Shown in pieces: positions 34,435 to 42,918 of a stretch of DNA of 64,000 bases. The position numbers were made by a program, and so were the translations under genes. The notes beneath the pieces were generated by a model. That model was given only the letters and a program-made list of their open reading frames with translations. It was not told where the DNA came from and searched no databases. Each line of letters starts with the position of its first letter. The first letter of the stretch is position 1. This DNA is from Pseudorhodobacter antarcticus (GTDB lineage Bacteria > Pseudomonadota > Alphaproteobacteria > Rhodobacterales > Rhodobacteraceae): contig CAMAXX010000007.1 in the NCBI GenBank assembly GCA_945862435.1, forward strand, positions 1 to 64,000, written 5' to 3'.

Positions 34435-34791
34435 ATGGCCCCCCCTCAAACCCAAAGCTTGGCACCACAAAGCGATGATTCCGTTGATTTGATGGCGGCG
34501 CGGGCGGGCGAGGCGGCGGGGTTTCTAAAGGCCCTATCGCACGAAGGACGGTTGATGATTTTGTGCCATATTCTAGAGGGCGAAAAATCGGTCACGGAAT
34601 TGGAAGAATTGATCGGCGCGCGGCAATCGGCGGTCAGCCAGCAGCTTTCGCGCCTGCGGCTGGAAGGGCTGGTTGTAACGCGGCGCGATGGCAAGGCGAT
34701 TTACTATAGCATCGCAGATGCTCGGGTGAAATCACTGGTCGGTCTGATGTATCAGATGTTTTGCAAGCCAGACGCGGGGCAGGCCGCCTAG
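34435..34791 (+). CDS. SqrR/BigR-like ArsR-family persulfide-responsive repressor
   Basis: 118 aa. Winged helix: FLKALSHEGRLMILCHILEG, then VTELEELIGARQSAVSQQLSRL and GLVVTRRDGKAIYYSI. Two cysteines, Cys44 and Cys110, are 66 residues apart, the same spacing as the sensing pair of SqrR (41/107) and close to BigR. In those proteins reactive sulfur links the cysteines and releases DNA, inducing sulfide-detoxification genes. Metal-site ArsR motifs are lacking. The nearby YeeE/YedE and DUF442 genes are plausible targets. It overlaps the convergent SDR gene by 4 nt. Confidence 0.88.
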   Translation: MAPPQTQSLAPQSDDSVDLMAARAGEAAGFLKALSHEGRLMILCHILEGEKSVTELEELIGARQSAVSQQLSRLRLEGLVVTRRDGKAIYYSIADARVKSLVGLMYQMFCKPDAGQAA

Positions 34792-35528
34792 CCGCGCCCG
34801 ATATAGGGCATATCGCGCGCCATGATGGTTTGAAACGGGATATTCACGTCCAAGGGCAGGGCCGCCATTTGCGCCACGGCGCGGGCGATATGACCCACAT
34901 CCATAACAGGTTCCACGGTGATTTGGCCATTAGCTTGGATCGTGCCTTTGGGAAACGCCGCTGCCATTTCGGTCGCCGCATTGCCGATGTCAATTTGCCC
35001 GCAGGCAATGTTAAACGCCCGCCCATCCAGCCCCAGCGTGCGCGTCAGGCCCGTGACTGCATGTTTTGACATGGTATAGGGCACTGATCCAGGCCGTGGC
35101 ACATGGGCTGAGATTGACCCATTGTTGATAATTCGTCCCCCCTGTGGGGATTGCGCGCGCATCAGTCCAAAGGCGGCGCGCGCGACATAAAACATGCCCA
35201 CAATGTTCGTCTGCACCACGGCCAAAAACTGTGCGGGCTCTATTTCATCAATGGGCGCTTGAGGGGCGGATATGCCTGCATTGTTGAACAAAACGTCCAA
35301 ACGGCCCCAGTGGGTTTTAATAGTGTCAAACGCGCTGGTGACATCGGCCATATTGCCGACATCGCCCGCCAAAATCAGGGCAGGGGCGCCCGCCGCCGTG
35401 TCGTGCAGGGTCTGTGCCCGCCGCCCCAGCAGGGCCACATCCCAGCCCAGAGATAAGAATGTTTGTGCGGTGGCGCGGCCAATGCCCGCCCCCGCCCCTG
35501 TTATCAAGATACGCTGTGGCGCGTTCAA
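34788..35528 (-). CDS. SDR-family NAD(P)-dependent oxidoreductase
   Basis: 246-aa classical short-chain dehydrogenase. Cofactor motif ITGAGAGIGRATA, NNAGISAPQ, and catalytic Ser-Tyr-Lys in NNGSISAHVPRPGSVPYTMSKHAV-type sequence (Ser in NGSIS, YTMSK). The initiation codon is TTG at 35528, overlapping the upstream zeta-subunit stop as TTGA, which implies translational coupling. Substrate unknown. It converges on the ArsR-type gene. Confidence 0.9.
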   Translation of the reverse strand: MNAPQRILITGAGAGIGRATAQTFLSLGWDVALLGRRAQTLHDTAAGAPALILAGDVGNMADVTSAFDTIKTHWGRLDVLFNNAGISAPQAPIDEIEPAQFLAVVQTNIVGMFYVARAAFGLMRAQSPQGGRIINNGSISAHVPRPGSVPYTMSKHAVTGLTRTLGLDGRAFNIACGQIDIGNAATEMAAAFPKGTIQANGQITVEPVMDVGHIARAVAQMAALPLDVNIPFQTIMARDMPYIGRG

Positions 35529-35839
35529 ATCTCGGACATTAGCTGTGATTTTGCCTCAATCATCAGCGCGGTCAGCTTGGCGCGTATCTCGTCCTCGGTC
35601 GCGGTGCTGCCCAAATCGGCAGCCACTTTGCGCACGACATCGTCGCTGCCCGCCTCTTCAAAATCGGCGGCGACCACGCTGGCGGCGTATTCGGCGGCGT
35701 CATCCCCCGATTTACCCATCAACTCTGCAGCCCATAGGCCAAGCAATTTGTTGCGGCGCGCTTCGGCGCGAAATTGCATATCGGCATCATGGGCGAATTT
35801 GGATTCAAAGGCGTTCTCGCGGTCGTCAAAGCTTGGCAT
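35525..35839 (-). CDS. ATPase inhibitor subunit zeta (DUF1476)
   Basis: 104-aa protein of the alphaproteobacterial zeta family, which blocks ATP hydrolysis by F1-ATPase under low proton-motive force. The inhibitory N-terminus starts SFDDRENAFESKFAHDADMQ and is followed by RAEARRNKLLGLWAAELMG, both diagnostic. ATG 35839 has AAGGGAA before it; the open frame continues upstream without conservation. Coupled to the SDR gene by a TTGA overlap. Divergent from purC. Confidence 0.93.
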   Translation of the reverse strand: MPSFDDRENAFESKFAHDADMQFRAEARRNKLLGLWAAELMGKSGDDAAEYAASVVAADFEEAGSDDVVRKVAADLGSTATEDEIRAKLTALMIEAKSQLMSEI

Positions 35840-35986
35840 ATCGTTCCCTTTGGCTTCGGTTGTGTTCGTGCAGATATGGCGTGGCGGCGCGCGCGCTGCA
35901 AGGGGGCTTATCGACGCTTTGCACCTCTGCTTGCCCAAATGCGCCCCGTGCCCTATAGGCAGGGAAGTATATCTATCGGGGGCCCT

Positions 35987-36805
35987 ATGGCGCGGCGCAA
36001 GAAAATCTACGAAGGCGGGGCCAAGATTTTATACGAGGGGCCCGAACCCGGCACCCTGATCGCTTATTTCAAAGACGATAGCGCGCCCACCCCCGAACAG
36101 GCGAACCCTGCTGCGGTGGATGGTAAGGGAGTTCTGAACAACCGTCTTTCAGAATTTTTCATGTCGGGTCTGCACGGCATTGGCATGGGCACCCATTTCA
36201 TTCGCCGCGTCAACATGCGCGAACAACTGGTGCAAATGGCCGAGATGATCCCCCTAGAAATTGTCGTGCGCAACTATGCTGCAGGCGAGATGAGCACCAA
36301 TCTTGGGATTCCCGAAGGGACCCCACTGCCGGGGCCGATTGTGGAATATTACCTAAAGAACCCCGCCATTCCGCACAAACCGATGGTGTCTGAAGAACAT
36401 ATCATGGCCTTTAACTGGGCCAGCCAGCAGGACATCGACGATATCATCCGCATTGCGCTGCGGGTGAATGACTTTCTGTCCGGCCTGATGCTGGCCGTGG
36501 GCGTGCGTTTGGCCGATTTTCGCATTGAAATTGGCCGTGTGTGGGAGGGCGACTTTATGCGCCTGATTTTGGCCGATGAGATCAGCCCCGATACCTGCCG
36601 CCTGTGGGATTTACGCATTCCGGGTGAACGGGGAGGCGAGCGGGGGGGCGAACGCGGCTCCGAAGTGCGGTCGGTGCAAATGGGCGAAATGCCGAGCCCC
36701 GTTGACACCACCGCCGTGGCCGATGTCTATACCGAACTTGCCCGCCGCCTTGGCGTTTTGCCCAGCAACGTGACCCATCAGATCAAGCCAAGTTTGATTA
36801 ACTAG
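35987..36805 (+). CDS. purC: Phosphoribosylaminoimidazole-succinocarboxamide synthase, divergent C-terminus
   Basis: 272-aa SAICAR synthetase (purine synthesis step 8). The N-terminus IYEGGAKILYEGPEPGTLIAYFKDD and VVRNYAAGEMS, DEISPDTCRLWD are typical. Usual PurC then has a conserved DKDRFRRDLG-like helix; here it is replaced by a GERG-repeat insert and VQMGEMPSPVDTTAVADVYTELARRLGVL. The protein is longer than usual (237-255). ATG 35987 begins the conserved part. purS and purQ follow, so this is a purine operon; whether the variant loop is active or a second purC exists elsewhere cannot be told from this window. Confidence 0.9.
   Translation: MARRKKIYEGGAKILYEGPEPGTLIAYFKDDSAPTPEQANPAAVDGKGVLNNRLSEFFMSGLHGIGMGTHFIRRVNMREQLVQMAEMIPLEIVVRNYAAGEMSTNLGIPEGTPLPGPIVEYYLKNPAIPHKPMVSEEHIMAFNWASQQDIDDIIRIALRVNDFLSGLMLAVGVRLADFRIEIGRVWEGDFMRLILADEISPDTCRLWDLRIPGERGGERGGERGSEVRSVQMGEMPSPVDTTAVADVYTELARRLGVLPSNVTHQIKPSLIN
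36623..36658. repeat. 12-bp in-frame tandem repeat in purC
   Basis: Three imperfect 12-bp units (GGTGAACGGGGA type) encode GERG three times, at the place where a conserved PurC motif is missing. Confidence 0.85.
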
Positions 36806-36874
36806 GCCATTCCCACTTGCCGCCCCGCCCGCGTTTGGTTAAGGCGGGCCCACGGCCAAAACAGGAGATTGCCG

Positions 36875-37114
36875 ATGAAAGCGCGCGTCACAGTCATGCT
36901 GAAAACTGGCGTTTTGGATGTGCAAGGCGAGGCGGTGCGCCACGCGCTGAGCAGCCTGGGCTTTGCGGGGGTATCGGGCGTGCGTCAAGGCAAGGTGATC
37001 GAACTGGATTTGGCAGAGACCGATGCAGGCAAAGCCCGCGCCAGCGTGACCGCCATGTGCGATAAACTTTTGGCGAATGTCGTGATCGAAAGCTATCAGA
37101 TCGAAATCTTGTAA
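36875..37114 (+). CDS. purS: Phosphoribosylformylglycinamidine synthase subunit PurS
   Basis: 79-aa small subunit that bridges PurL and PurQ in FGAM synthase. The start MKARVTVMLKTGVLDVQGEAV and the segment GVRQGKVIELDL are diagnostic. ATG 36875 is preceded by AGGAG. It lies between purC and purQ; purL is not in the window. Confidence 0.95.
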   Translation: MKARVTVMLKTGVLDVQGEAVRHALSSLGFAGVSGVRQGKVIELDLAETDAGKARASVTAMCDKLLANVVIESYQIEIL

Positions 37115-37141
37115 GCACCTGTCCGCAAAGGAATCCCGCCG

Positions 37142-37810
37142 ATGAAAGCTGCTGTCATCACCTTTCCAGGATCGAACTGCGACCGCGATTTGGCTGTGGC
37201 CTTTGAACATGCGGGCTTTGATTTGGCGCGTGTTTGGCACAAAGATACGGGTCTGCCTGCGGGCGTAGATGTTGTGGGCGTTCCGGGCGGGTTTTCCTTT
37301 GGCGATTATCTGCGCTGCGGGGCGATTGCCGCGCAAAGCCCCATTGCAGCGGCGGTGCGCGCACATGCCGCCAAGGGCGGCTATGTTTTGGGCATTTGCA
37401 ACGGCTTTCAGGTGATTACCGAAATGGGCCTGCTGCCTGGCGTGTTGATGCGCAATGCAGGGCTGAAATTTATCTGCAAATCGGTGGATTTGGTCGTGGC
37501 CAGCGCGAATAGCCCTTTTACATGTGGCTACACCCAAGGCCAAACCATAGCGCTGCCCATCGCCCATCATGATGGCAATTACACCATCGATGCGGAAGGT
37601 CTGGCGCGTCTGCACGGCGAAGATCGCATTGCCCTGCGTTATGGCGATAATCCCAACGGATCTATGGGCGATATTGCGGGGGTTCTATCCGAAAACCGCC
37701 GTGTTCTGGGCATGATGCCGCATCCTGAACGCGCCGTTGATGCACGCGTGGGCAGCACCGATGGGGCAGGGGTTTTCGCCAGCCTTTTAGGCGAAATGGC
37801 GCTTGCCTAA
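37142..37810 (+). CDS. purQ: Phosphoribosylformylglycinamidine synthase subunit PurQ
   Basis: 222-aa class I glutamine amidotransferase that feeds ammonia to PurL. The nucleophile Cys is in [10 protein letters not shown], and the catalytic His-Glu pair is in [10 protein letters not shown]. The start [14 protein letters not shown] is characteristic. Third gene of the purC-purS-purQ run, 27 nt after purS. Confidence 0.96.
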   Translation: MKAAVITFPGSNCDRDLAVAFEHAGFDLARVWHKDTGLPAGVDVVGVPGGFSFGDYLRCGAIAAQSPIAAAVRAHAAKGGYVLGICNGFQVITEMGLLPGVLMRNAGLKFICKSVDLVVASANSPFTCGYTQGQTIALPIAHHDGNYTIDAEGLARLHGEDRIALRYGDNPNGSMGDIAGVLSENRRVLGMMPHPERAVDARVGSTDGAGVFASLLGEMALA

Positions 37811-37855
37811 ACGCGCAGGGTTGAGGCGGTGCAAACGCGCGCCTAATCTGGGATT

Positions 37856-39685
37856 ATGAGAATACCAGCACAGCGGCAGGTTGTTTTGCCCCAAACCGAT
37901 GAGGATGAAGAAGAGCAGGGTCAATCCGCCCCTGCATCATGGCGCATTCGTCTGGTTTACACCGCTCTTGCGTTGATTGGCTTGGCAATCGTCTTTATCA
38001 CCACTAACCTGCTGACCGAAAGGTTTTCCGAAACCACCCGCAACCGCGCCGAGCTGCGCATTGCGCTGTATTCAGGCAATATTCTGGCCGATTTGCAAAG
38101 ATCGTCGGTGGTGCCTTTGCTGCTGTCGGGCGATCCCGCGCTGATTGCGGCGCTGAACGAGGGTATCTATACCGCCACCACCCGCCGCCTGATTGCGGTC
38201 AAGCGCGAAATTGGCGTGGCCTCTATCATGCTGCTGGATGGCGACGGGCGCGTGGCGGGCGCTACCGACCGCAATGTGCTGGGCCAAAATCTGCGCGCAG
38301 CGCCCTATTTTGTGGCGGCCCAACGATCAAACGAGACGATTTTTACTGCTACCCCGCGTGATGGCGGGGCGTTTGACTTCACCTATGCGCGCCGCATTGT
38401 GCAAGATGGGCGCAATCTGGGCGTGATCGTAGTGGCCGCAGATTTGATGAAGCACGAACGCACTTGGGCCAGCTTGCAAGATTCGGTTTTGGTGACTAAC
38501 AGCGAAGGCGTGGTGATTTTGGCATCCAACCATCGCTGGCGCGGCAAGGCGGTGGATGCGGCACTGACATCGTCTGATGGGGCGGGCGCGGTGGCGCGCG
38601 CGCTGTCCAGTGCGACCGATTGGGCCAAAGACCCGCCAGATGCTTATTTGTCGGGCGAGGCGGTGATGCGCACGGAAACGCGCATGACGTTTCAGGGCTG
38701 GCGCATGGTTGATTTCACCGCCTATGATTCTGTGCGCGCGCAGGTAAATGGCGTGATTGCGCTGGAAATCATGGCAATGGCGATTTTCTCGGCGGTGCTG
38801 TTTTATATGTCCTCGCGCCGCGCAAAATCGCAATCGGTGGTTTTGCTGCGCGAATCGGTGGAATTGCGCAAGCTGAACGCGCGGCTGAACCGCGAAATCG
38901 CCAAGCGGGAAAAGGTGCAAAAAACGCTAGAAGTGGCGGAAACTTCGCTGGCGCAATCGTCAAAACTGGCGGCTTTGGGCGAAATGTCGGCGGCGGTCAG
39001 CCACGAATTGAACCAACCGCTTGCGGCGATGAAAACCTATCTTGCTGGCGCGCGTCTGCTGCTGGAACGCAAGCGGCCAGACGAGGCGCTGTCCTCGTTC
39101 CAGCGCATTGATGATCTGATCGACCGGATGGGCGCAATCACGCGGCAGCTGAAATCTTATGCCCGCAAGGGGGGCGATGCGGTAGAAGCAGTCGATCTGC
39201 GCGCTTGCCTGTCATCGGCGCTGTCGATGATGGAGCCGCAACTGAAAACCCGCGCGCTGCGCATCGGGCGCACATTGCCGCGCACGCCTGTGATGGTGAT
39301 GGCAGACCGCTTGCGGCTGGAACAGGTGATTATCAACCTGCTGCGCAACGCGCTGGATGCCACTAAAGATGTGGCTGATCCATCGGTCGAGTTGTTGATG
39401 ACCGTTGGTGATGATGCCGTTCTATCGGTGCGCGACAATGGCACAGGGATCAAAGACCCATCAGCGATTTTTGAACCCTTCTATACCACGAAAAAGCAAG
39501 GCGAAGGCGTGGGCCTGGGGCTTGCGATCTCGTCCAGCATCATGGCCGATTTGGGCGGGCGGCTGACCGCGCGCAATGCAGGCAGCGGCGGCGCGGCGGG
39601 TGCAAACGGGGCTGCGCCTACAGGCGGGGCAATTTTTGATATCATTCTTCCCCTTTTGGGAAGCAAGGCAAAGGCAGCGGAGTAA
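37856..39685 (+). CDS. dctB: C4-dicarboxylate sensor histidine kinase DctB-type
   Basis: 609-aa membrane kinase. A first helix (LVYTALALIGLAIVFITTN) and a second one (VIALEIMAMAIFSAVLFYM) bracket a periplasmic sensor of about 240 residues with double-PDC features (FDFTYARRIVQDGRNLGVIVVA). A coiled-coil linker leads to HisKA (AAVSHELNQPLAAMKTYL) and HATPase (NLLRNALDAT, VRDNGTGI, GVGLGLAISSS). The HELNQPLAA motif and layout are those of DctB, which senses succinate/malate/fumarate. It is 3 nt upstream of the DctD-like gene, its partner. The Gly/Ala-rich insert near the end is unusual. Confidence 0.9.
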   Translation: MRIPAQRQVVLPQTDEDEEEQGQSAPASWRIRLVYTALALIGLAIVFITTNLLTERFSETTRNRAELRIALYSGNILADLQRSSVVPLLLSGDPALIAALNEGIYTATTRRLIAVKREIGVASIMLLDGDGRVAGATDRNVLGQNLRAAPYFVAAQRSNETIFTATPRDGGAFDFTYARRIVQDGRNLGVIVVAADLMKHERTWASLQDSVLVTNSEGVVILASNHRWRGKAVDAALTSSDGAGAVARALSSATDWAKDPPDAYLSGEAVMRTETRMTFQGWRMVDFTAYDSVRAQVNGVIALEIMAMAIFSAVLFYMSSRRAKSQSVVLLRESVELRKLNARLNREIAKREKVQKTLEVAETSLAQSSKLAALGEMSAAVSHELNQPLAAMKTYLAGARLLLERKRPDEALSSFQRIDDLIDRMGAITRQLKSYARKGGDAVEAVDLRACLSSALSMMEPQLKTRALRIGRTLPRTPVMVMADRLRLEQVIINLLRNALDATKDVADPSVELLMTVGDDAVLSVRDNGTGIKDPSAIFEPFYTTKKQGEGVGLGLAISSSIMADLGGRLTARNAGSGGAAGANGAAPTGGAIFDIILPLLGSKAKAAE

Positions 39686-39688
39686 AAC

Positions 39689-41017
39689 ATGGCACGGGCA
39701 TTAAAAGTGGCGATTGTGGATGACGAAGCCGACATGCGCCAATCGATCAGCCAGTGGCTGGCCCTGTCGGGGTTCGATACCGAAACCTATGACAGCGCAG
39801 ACGAAGCGCTGAAACATATCACCGCCGATTACGAAGGCATCGTGGTGTCAGATATCAAAATGCCGGGCATGGATGGGATGGCCTTTCTCAAACGCCTGAT
39901 GACCATGGATTCGGGCCTGCCTGTTATTTTGATCACGGGCCACGGCGATGTGCCCATGGCGGTCGAGGCGATGCGGGTGGGGGCGTTCGACTTTTTGGAA
40001 AAGCCGTTCAACCCCGACCGCATGACGGAACTGGCCCAACGCGCCACATCGGCGCGCCGCCTGACGCTGGATGCGCGCGCGCTGCGCCGCGAATTGGCCG
40101 ATGGGTCGGTCTTGATGAAAAAGCTGGTTGGCGCGTCCCCCGCGATGGAGCGCCTGCGCGAGGATATCTTGGATTTCGGCCAAGCCGACAGCCATGTTTT
40201 GATTGATGGCGAAACCGGCACGGGCAAAACGCTGGTCGCCCACGCGCTGCACGCCGTGGGCCCGCGCGCGGCGCGCAAGTTTGTGACCATTTCCTGCGCC
40301 GCCTATGGCGAAGATCAATTGGCTGCCCGCATCTTTGGCCCCACTGAAGATTGCGCGCTGCCCTTGGTCGAAGACGCGCGGGGCGGCACGCTGTGCCTTG
40401 AAGATATCGAAGAACTTAGCCACGCGCTGCAATCGCGCCTGTTGACGCTGATTAACGAGCAGGGCCTGCCGCCCGAAACCCGCATTATTGCCATTTGCAA
40501 TGAACATGGGCAGGGCAAAAAGCTGGACGATATCCTGCGCACTGATTTGTTTTTCCGTCTGGGTGCCATGACCATTCTTTGCCCGCCCCTACGCGCGCGC
40601 GGCGAAGATATTCTGACTTTATTCAATTCGGCGGCGGCAGATTATGCCGATGAATATGGCTGCGATGCGCCGCAAGTGTCCGCCCAAGAGGCCGCCGAAC
40701 TGCTGCAAGCGCCTTGGCCGGGTAATGTGCGCCAACTGGTCAACATCGCCGAACGCGCTGTGCTGCAAAGCAGGCGCGGGACGGGCAGCATTGCCTCACT
40801 GCTGATGGCCGATAACGAAGCATCGGGCCCCGCGATGACGACCGAAGGCAAGCCGCTAAAAGATTATGTCGATGACTTTGAGCGGATGCTGATTGACAGC
40901 ACCATGCGCCGCCACAAAGGCAGCATCGCCGCCGTGATGGACGAACTTTGCCTGCCGCGCCGCACGCTGAACGAAAAGATGGCCAAGTATGGCTTGCAGC
41001 GCGGGGATTATGTCTAG
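39689..41017 (+). CDS. dctD: DctD-like response regulator lacking the sigma-54 GAFTGA loop
   Basis: 442 aa: receiver (VAIVDDEADM, phospho-Asp in VVSDIKMPGMDG, TGHGDVPMAV, KPFNPDR), AAA+ domain (Walker A GETGTGKTLVAHAL) and a Fis-type helix-turn-helix (GSIAAVMDELCLPRRTLNEKM). The AAA+ domain is degraded: where sigma-54 activators have ELFGHEKGAFTGA, this one reads ARIFGPTEDCALPLVEDA, and Walker B has Glu-Asp swapped (LCLEDIEEL for LFLDEIE). It therefore should not remodel sigma-54 holoenzyme, although it may still bind DNA. Downstream of dctB by 3 nt. Confidence 0.88.
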   Translation: MARALKVAIVDDEADMRQSISQWLALSGFDTETYDSADEALKHITADYEGIVVSDIKMPGMDGMAFLKRLMTMDSGLPVILITGHGDVPMAVEAMRVGAFDFLEKPFNPDRMTELAQRATSARRLTLDARALRRELADGSVLMKKLVGASPAMERLREDILDFGQADSHVLIDGETGTGKTLVAHALHAVGPRAARKFVTISCAAYGEDQLAARIFGPTEDCALPLVEDARGGTLCLEDIEELSHALQSRLLTLINEQGLPPETRIIAICNEHGQGKKLDDILRTDLFFRLGAMTILCPPLRARGEDILTLFNSAAADYADEYGCDAPQVSAQEAAELLQAPWPGNVRQLVNIAERAVLQSRRGTGSIASLLMADNEASGPAMTTEGKPLKDYVDDFERMLIDSTMRRHKGSIAAVMDELCLPRRTLNEKMAKYGLQRGDYV

Positions 41018-41026
41018 GGCGGAACA

Positions 41027-41164
41027 GGGGGGCTGCGCTTCCCCCCGAGGATATTTTGGGGAGCAAGGAAGAGACAGGCTTTCTGCCTGCTTCCTAACTC
41101 TGAAAATATCCTCAGGGGGAGACTGTGAAGGCTTGCCTTCGCAGGCGGGGGCGCGAGCGCCCCC
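41027..41164. repeat. Inverted pair of GGATATTT elements with terminator hairpin
   Basis: Left copy: GGGGGG-loop-CCCCCC (41027-41046), GAGGATATTTTGGGG and AGCAAGGAAG. Right copy, inverted: GCTTCCTAACTCTGAAAATA then TCCTC (41089-41113). Next come hairpins GAAGGC-TT-GCCTTC (41127-41140) and GGGGGCGC-GA-GCGCCCCC with TTT (41147-41167). The last one likely terminates the dctBD transcript. Confidence 0.85.
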
Positions 41165-41286
41165 TTTCAGCCGCCAGTGCTGCGCGCATGTAAGGGTAAT
41201 GTTGGGACAAATCTATGTCCTCCTTGGGCCGCCAATCTTTCGCTGCATCTCTTGATTTTTAGTAAAGCGGGCACACAGTTCTTCAT

Positions 41287-42495
41287 ATGGAAACAGCGCT
41301 TCTTACGACTATCATTGCCAGTATCGTCACGGCCGTTGTCTTTGGCATGGTGGCCAAAAAGCTGCGCCTGCCCGCGATTTTCGGCTATTTGTTGGCAGGT
41401 ATAGCCATTGGCCCCTACACGCCCGGCTTTGTCGCTGATGTGGCCTTGGCCAAACAATTGGCGGAAATCGGAATTATCTTGCTGATGTTCGGCGTGCGGC
41501 TGCATTTTTCGATCAAGGATTTGATTGATAGCCGCAAGATCGCCCTGCCGGGTGCGCTGGTGCAAATGGCGGTGGCGACGCTGGTGGGCGCAGGCGTGGC
41601 CACGTCTTTGGGCTATGGGCTGGCCTGGGCGCTGATCTTTGGCTTTTCCTTGTCGGTTGCTAGCACGATTGTATTGCTGCGTTCGCTGGAACAGCGGGGC
41701 CTGACCAAAAGTGCTGGCGGAAAGTTGGCAGTGTCTTGGCTGTTTGTCGAAGATATTGCCATGGTCTTTGCGCTGGTTATGCTGCCCGTCCTTGCGCAGG
41801 CTACCATGGGGGGTGTTGAATGGACCTCGCTGGCCGTCGCTGCCCTGTCGGTGTTGTTCAAAGTTTTTGGGTTTTTTGCGTTTATGTTCATCGTAGGGCG
41901 CAAGTTTTTGCCGTGGATTTTCACGCAAATCGCCAAAATAGACTCGGTTGAGTTGACCACTTTGGGCACGCTGGCGATTGCGCTGGGCTTTGCTTGGGTG
42001 GCCTATGTGGTCTTTGATGCCTCGTTCGCGCTGGGCGCGTTTCTGGCAGGGGTCATGCTGAACGAAAGCCCCCTTGGCCGCAAATCGGCAGAAACCACAT
42101 TGCCGATCCGCGATACATTTTCGGTTTTGTTCTTTGTCTCGGTCGGGATGTTGTTTGACCCCAGCACAATGGCAACGCAACCCTTGGGCGTATTCGCCAC
42201 TTTTTTCACCATTGTTGTGGCCAAATCACTTGCGGCATTTGCCACCACACGCCTGTTTGGCCTGCCCAAAGAGGTCAGCCTGCCCGTGGCAATTGGCCTT
42301 GCGCAAATCGGCGAATTTTCCTTTATTCTGGCCGGGCTAGCCTTAGGGAATGGCCTGATTTCACATGATTTATTCGGGCTTATCTTGGCGGGTGCGATGT
42401 TATCTATCGTTGTCAATCCGTTTCTGTTTCGGTGGTATGACCGCAAAATCATGGGCAATCCCGCAGCGCGCACCCAAAACACACCTAAAAGTTGA
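41287..42495 (+). CDS. Kef-type cation:proton antiporter (membrane domain only)
   Basis: 402-aa CPA2-family antiporter with about 12 helices. Typical segments: LRLPAIFGYLLAGIAIGPYTPG, LAEIGIILLMFGVRLHFSIKDL, ASTIVLLRSLEQRGL and FVEDIAMVFALVMLPVL with the buried Glu-Asp pair. It resembles the N-terminal domain of YbaL/KefB, but ends right after the membrane part; the cytosolic TrkA-N nucleotide-binding domain present in full-length Kef proteins is absent. Single-gene unit preceded by the repeat pair. Confidence 0.9.
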   Translation: METALLTTIIASIVTAVVFGMVAKKLRLPAIFGYLLAGIAIGPYTPGFVADVALAKQLAEIGIILLMFGVRLHFSIKDLIDSRKIALPGALVQMAVATLVGAGVATSLGYGLAWALIFGFSLSVASTIVLLRSLEQRGLTKSAGGKLAVSWLFVEDIAMVFALVMLPVLAQATMGGVEWTSLAVAALSVLFKVFGFFAFMFIVGRKFLPWIFTQIAKIDSVELTTLGTLAIALGFAWVAYVVFDASFALGAFLAGVMLNESPLGRKSAETTLPIRDTFSVLFFVSVGMLFDPSTMATQPLGVFATFFTIVVAKSLAAFATTRLFGLPKEVSLPVAIGLAQIGEFSFILAGLALGNGLISHDLFGLILAGAMLSIVVNPFLFRWYDRKIMGNPAARTQNTPKS

Positions 42496-42918
42496 GCCGA
42501 TGTTTCCCCTTTCGCTACAATTACCCATTGCCCTTTTGCCCCAATTGCCGCTAGTGTTGGCGCAGGCGGTATGATGCTGCCAAGAAATTCTCTGCCCAAT
42601 GTGCCTAGGTGTGAAATTACGCCGCGCAAACAGGCAGCCGGATTGGCCAACCCTGGCCAGATAAAAACCCGCAAGTGCCTGATATGACGGCGCAAAACGG
42701 GGTCAGCTTAGGCGGGCAGCGTACTGCCTGAACATAAACGCGATGAGACGCGAGGCGATAAAAACCCAATTGCAGACCTGTCCAATGGGCAGAGCGCTGA
42801 GGTTTGGCACGCCCTTATTCGCCCAAACAAGACGCCCTCCCGCACGAATGACCAGCCTTGACGCGCTTTTAATCAGCGCTGCAAGGCCCATCTCGCGCAG
42901 GCGGCGCAATGGATTATC
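42496..42918 (+). other. 423-bp spacer, probable long rne leader
   Basis: No gene is supported. Before RNase E there are possible RNA stems: GGCAG-CGTA-CTGCC (42715-42728), and CCTTG/CAAGG enclosing GCGCT/AGCGC (42856-42886). In other bacteria the rne leader lets RNase E limit its own mRNA; a similar role here is inference only. Confidence 0.4.
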
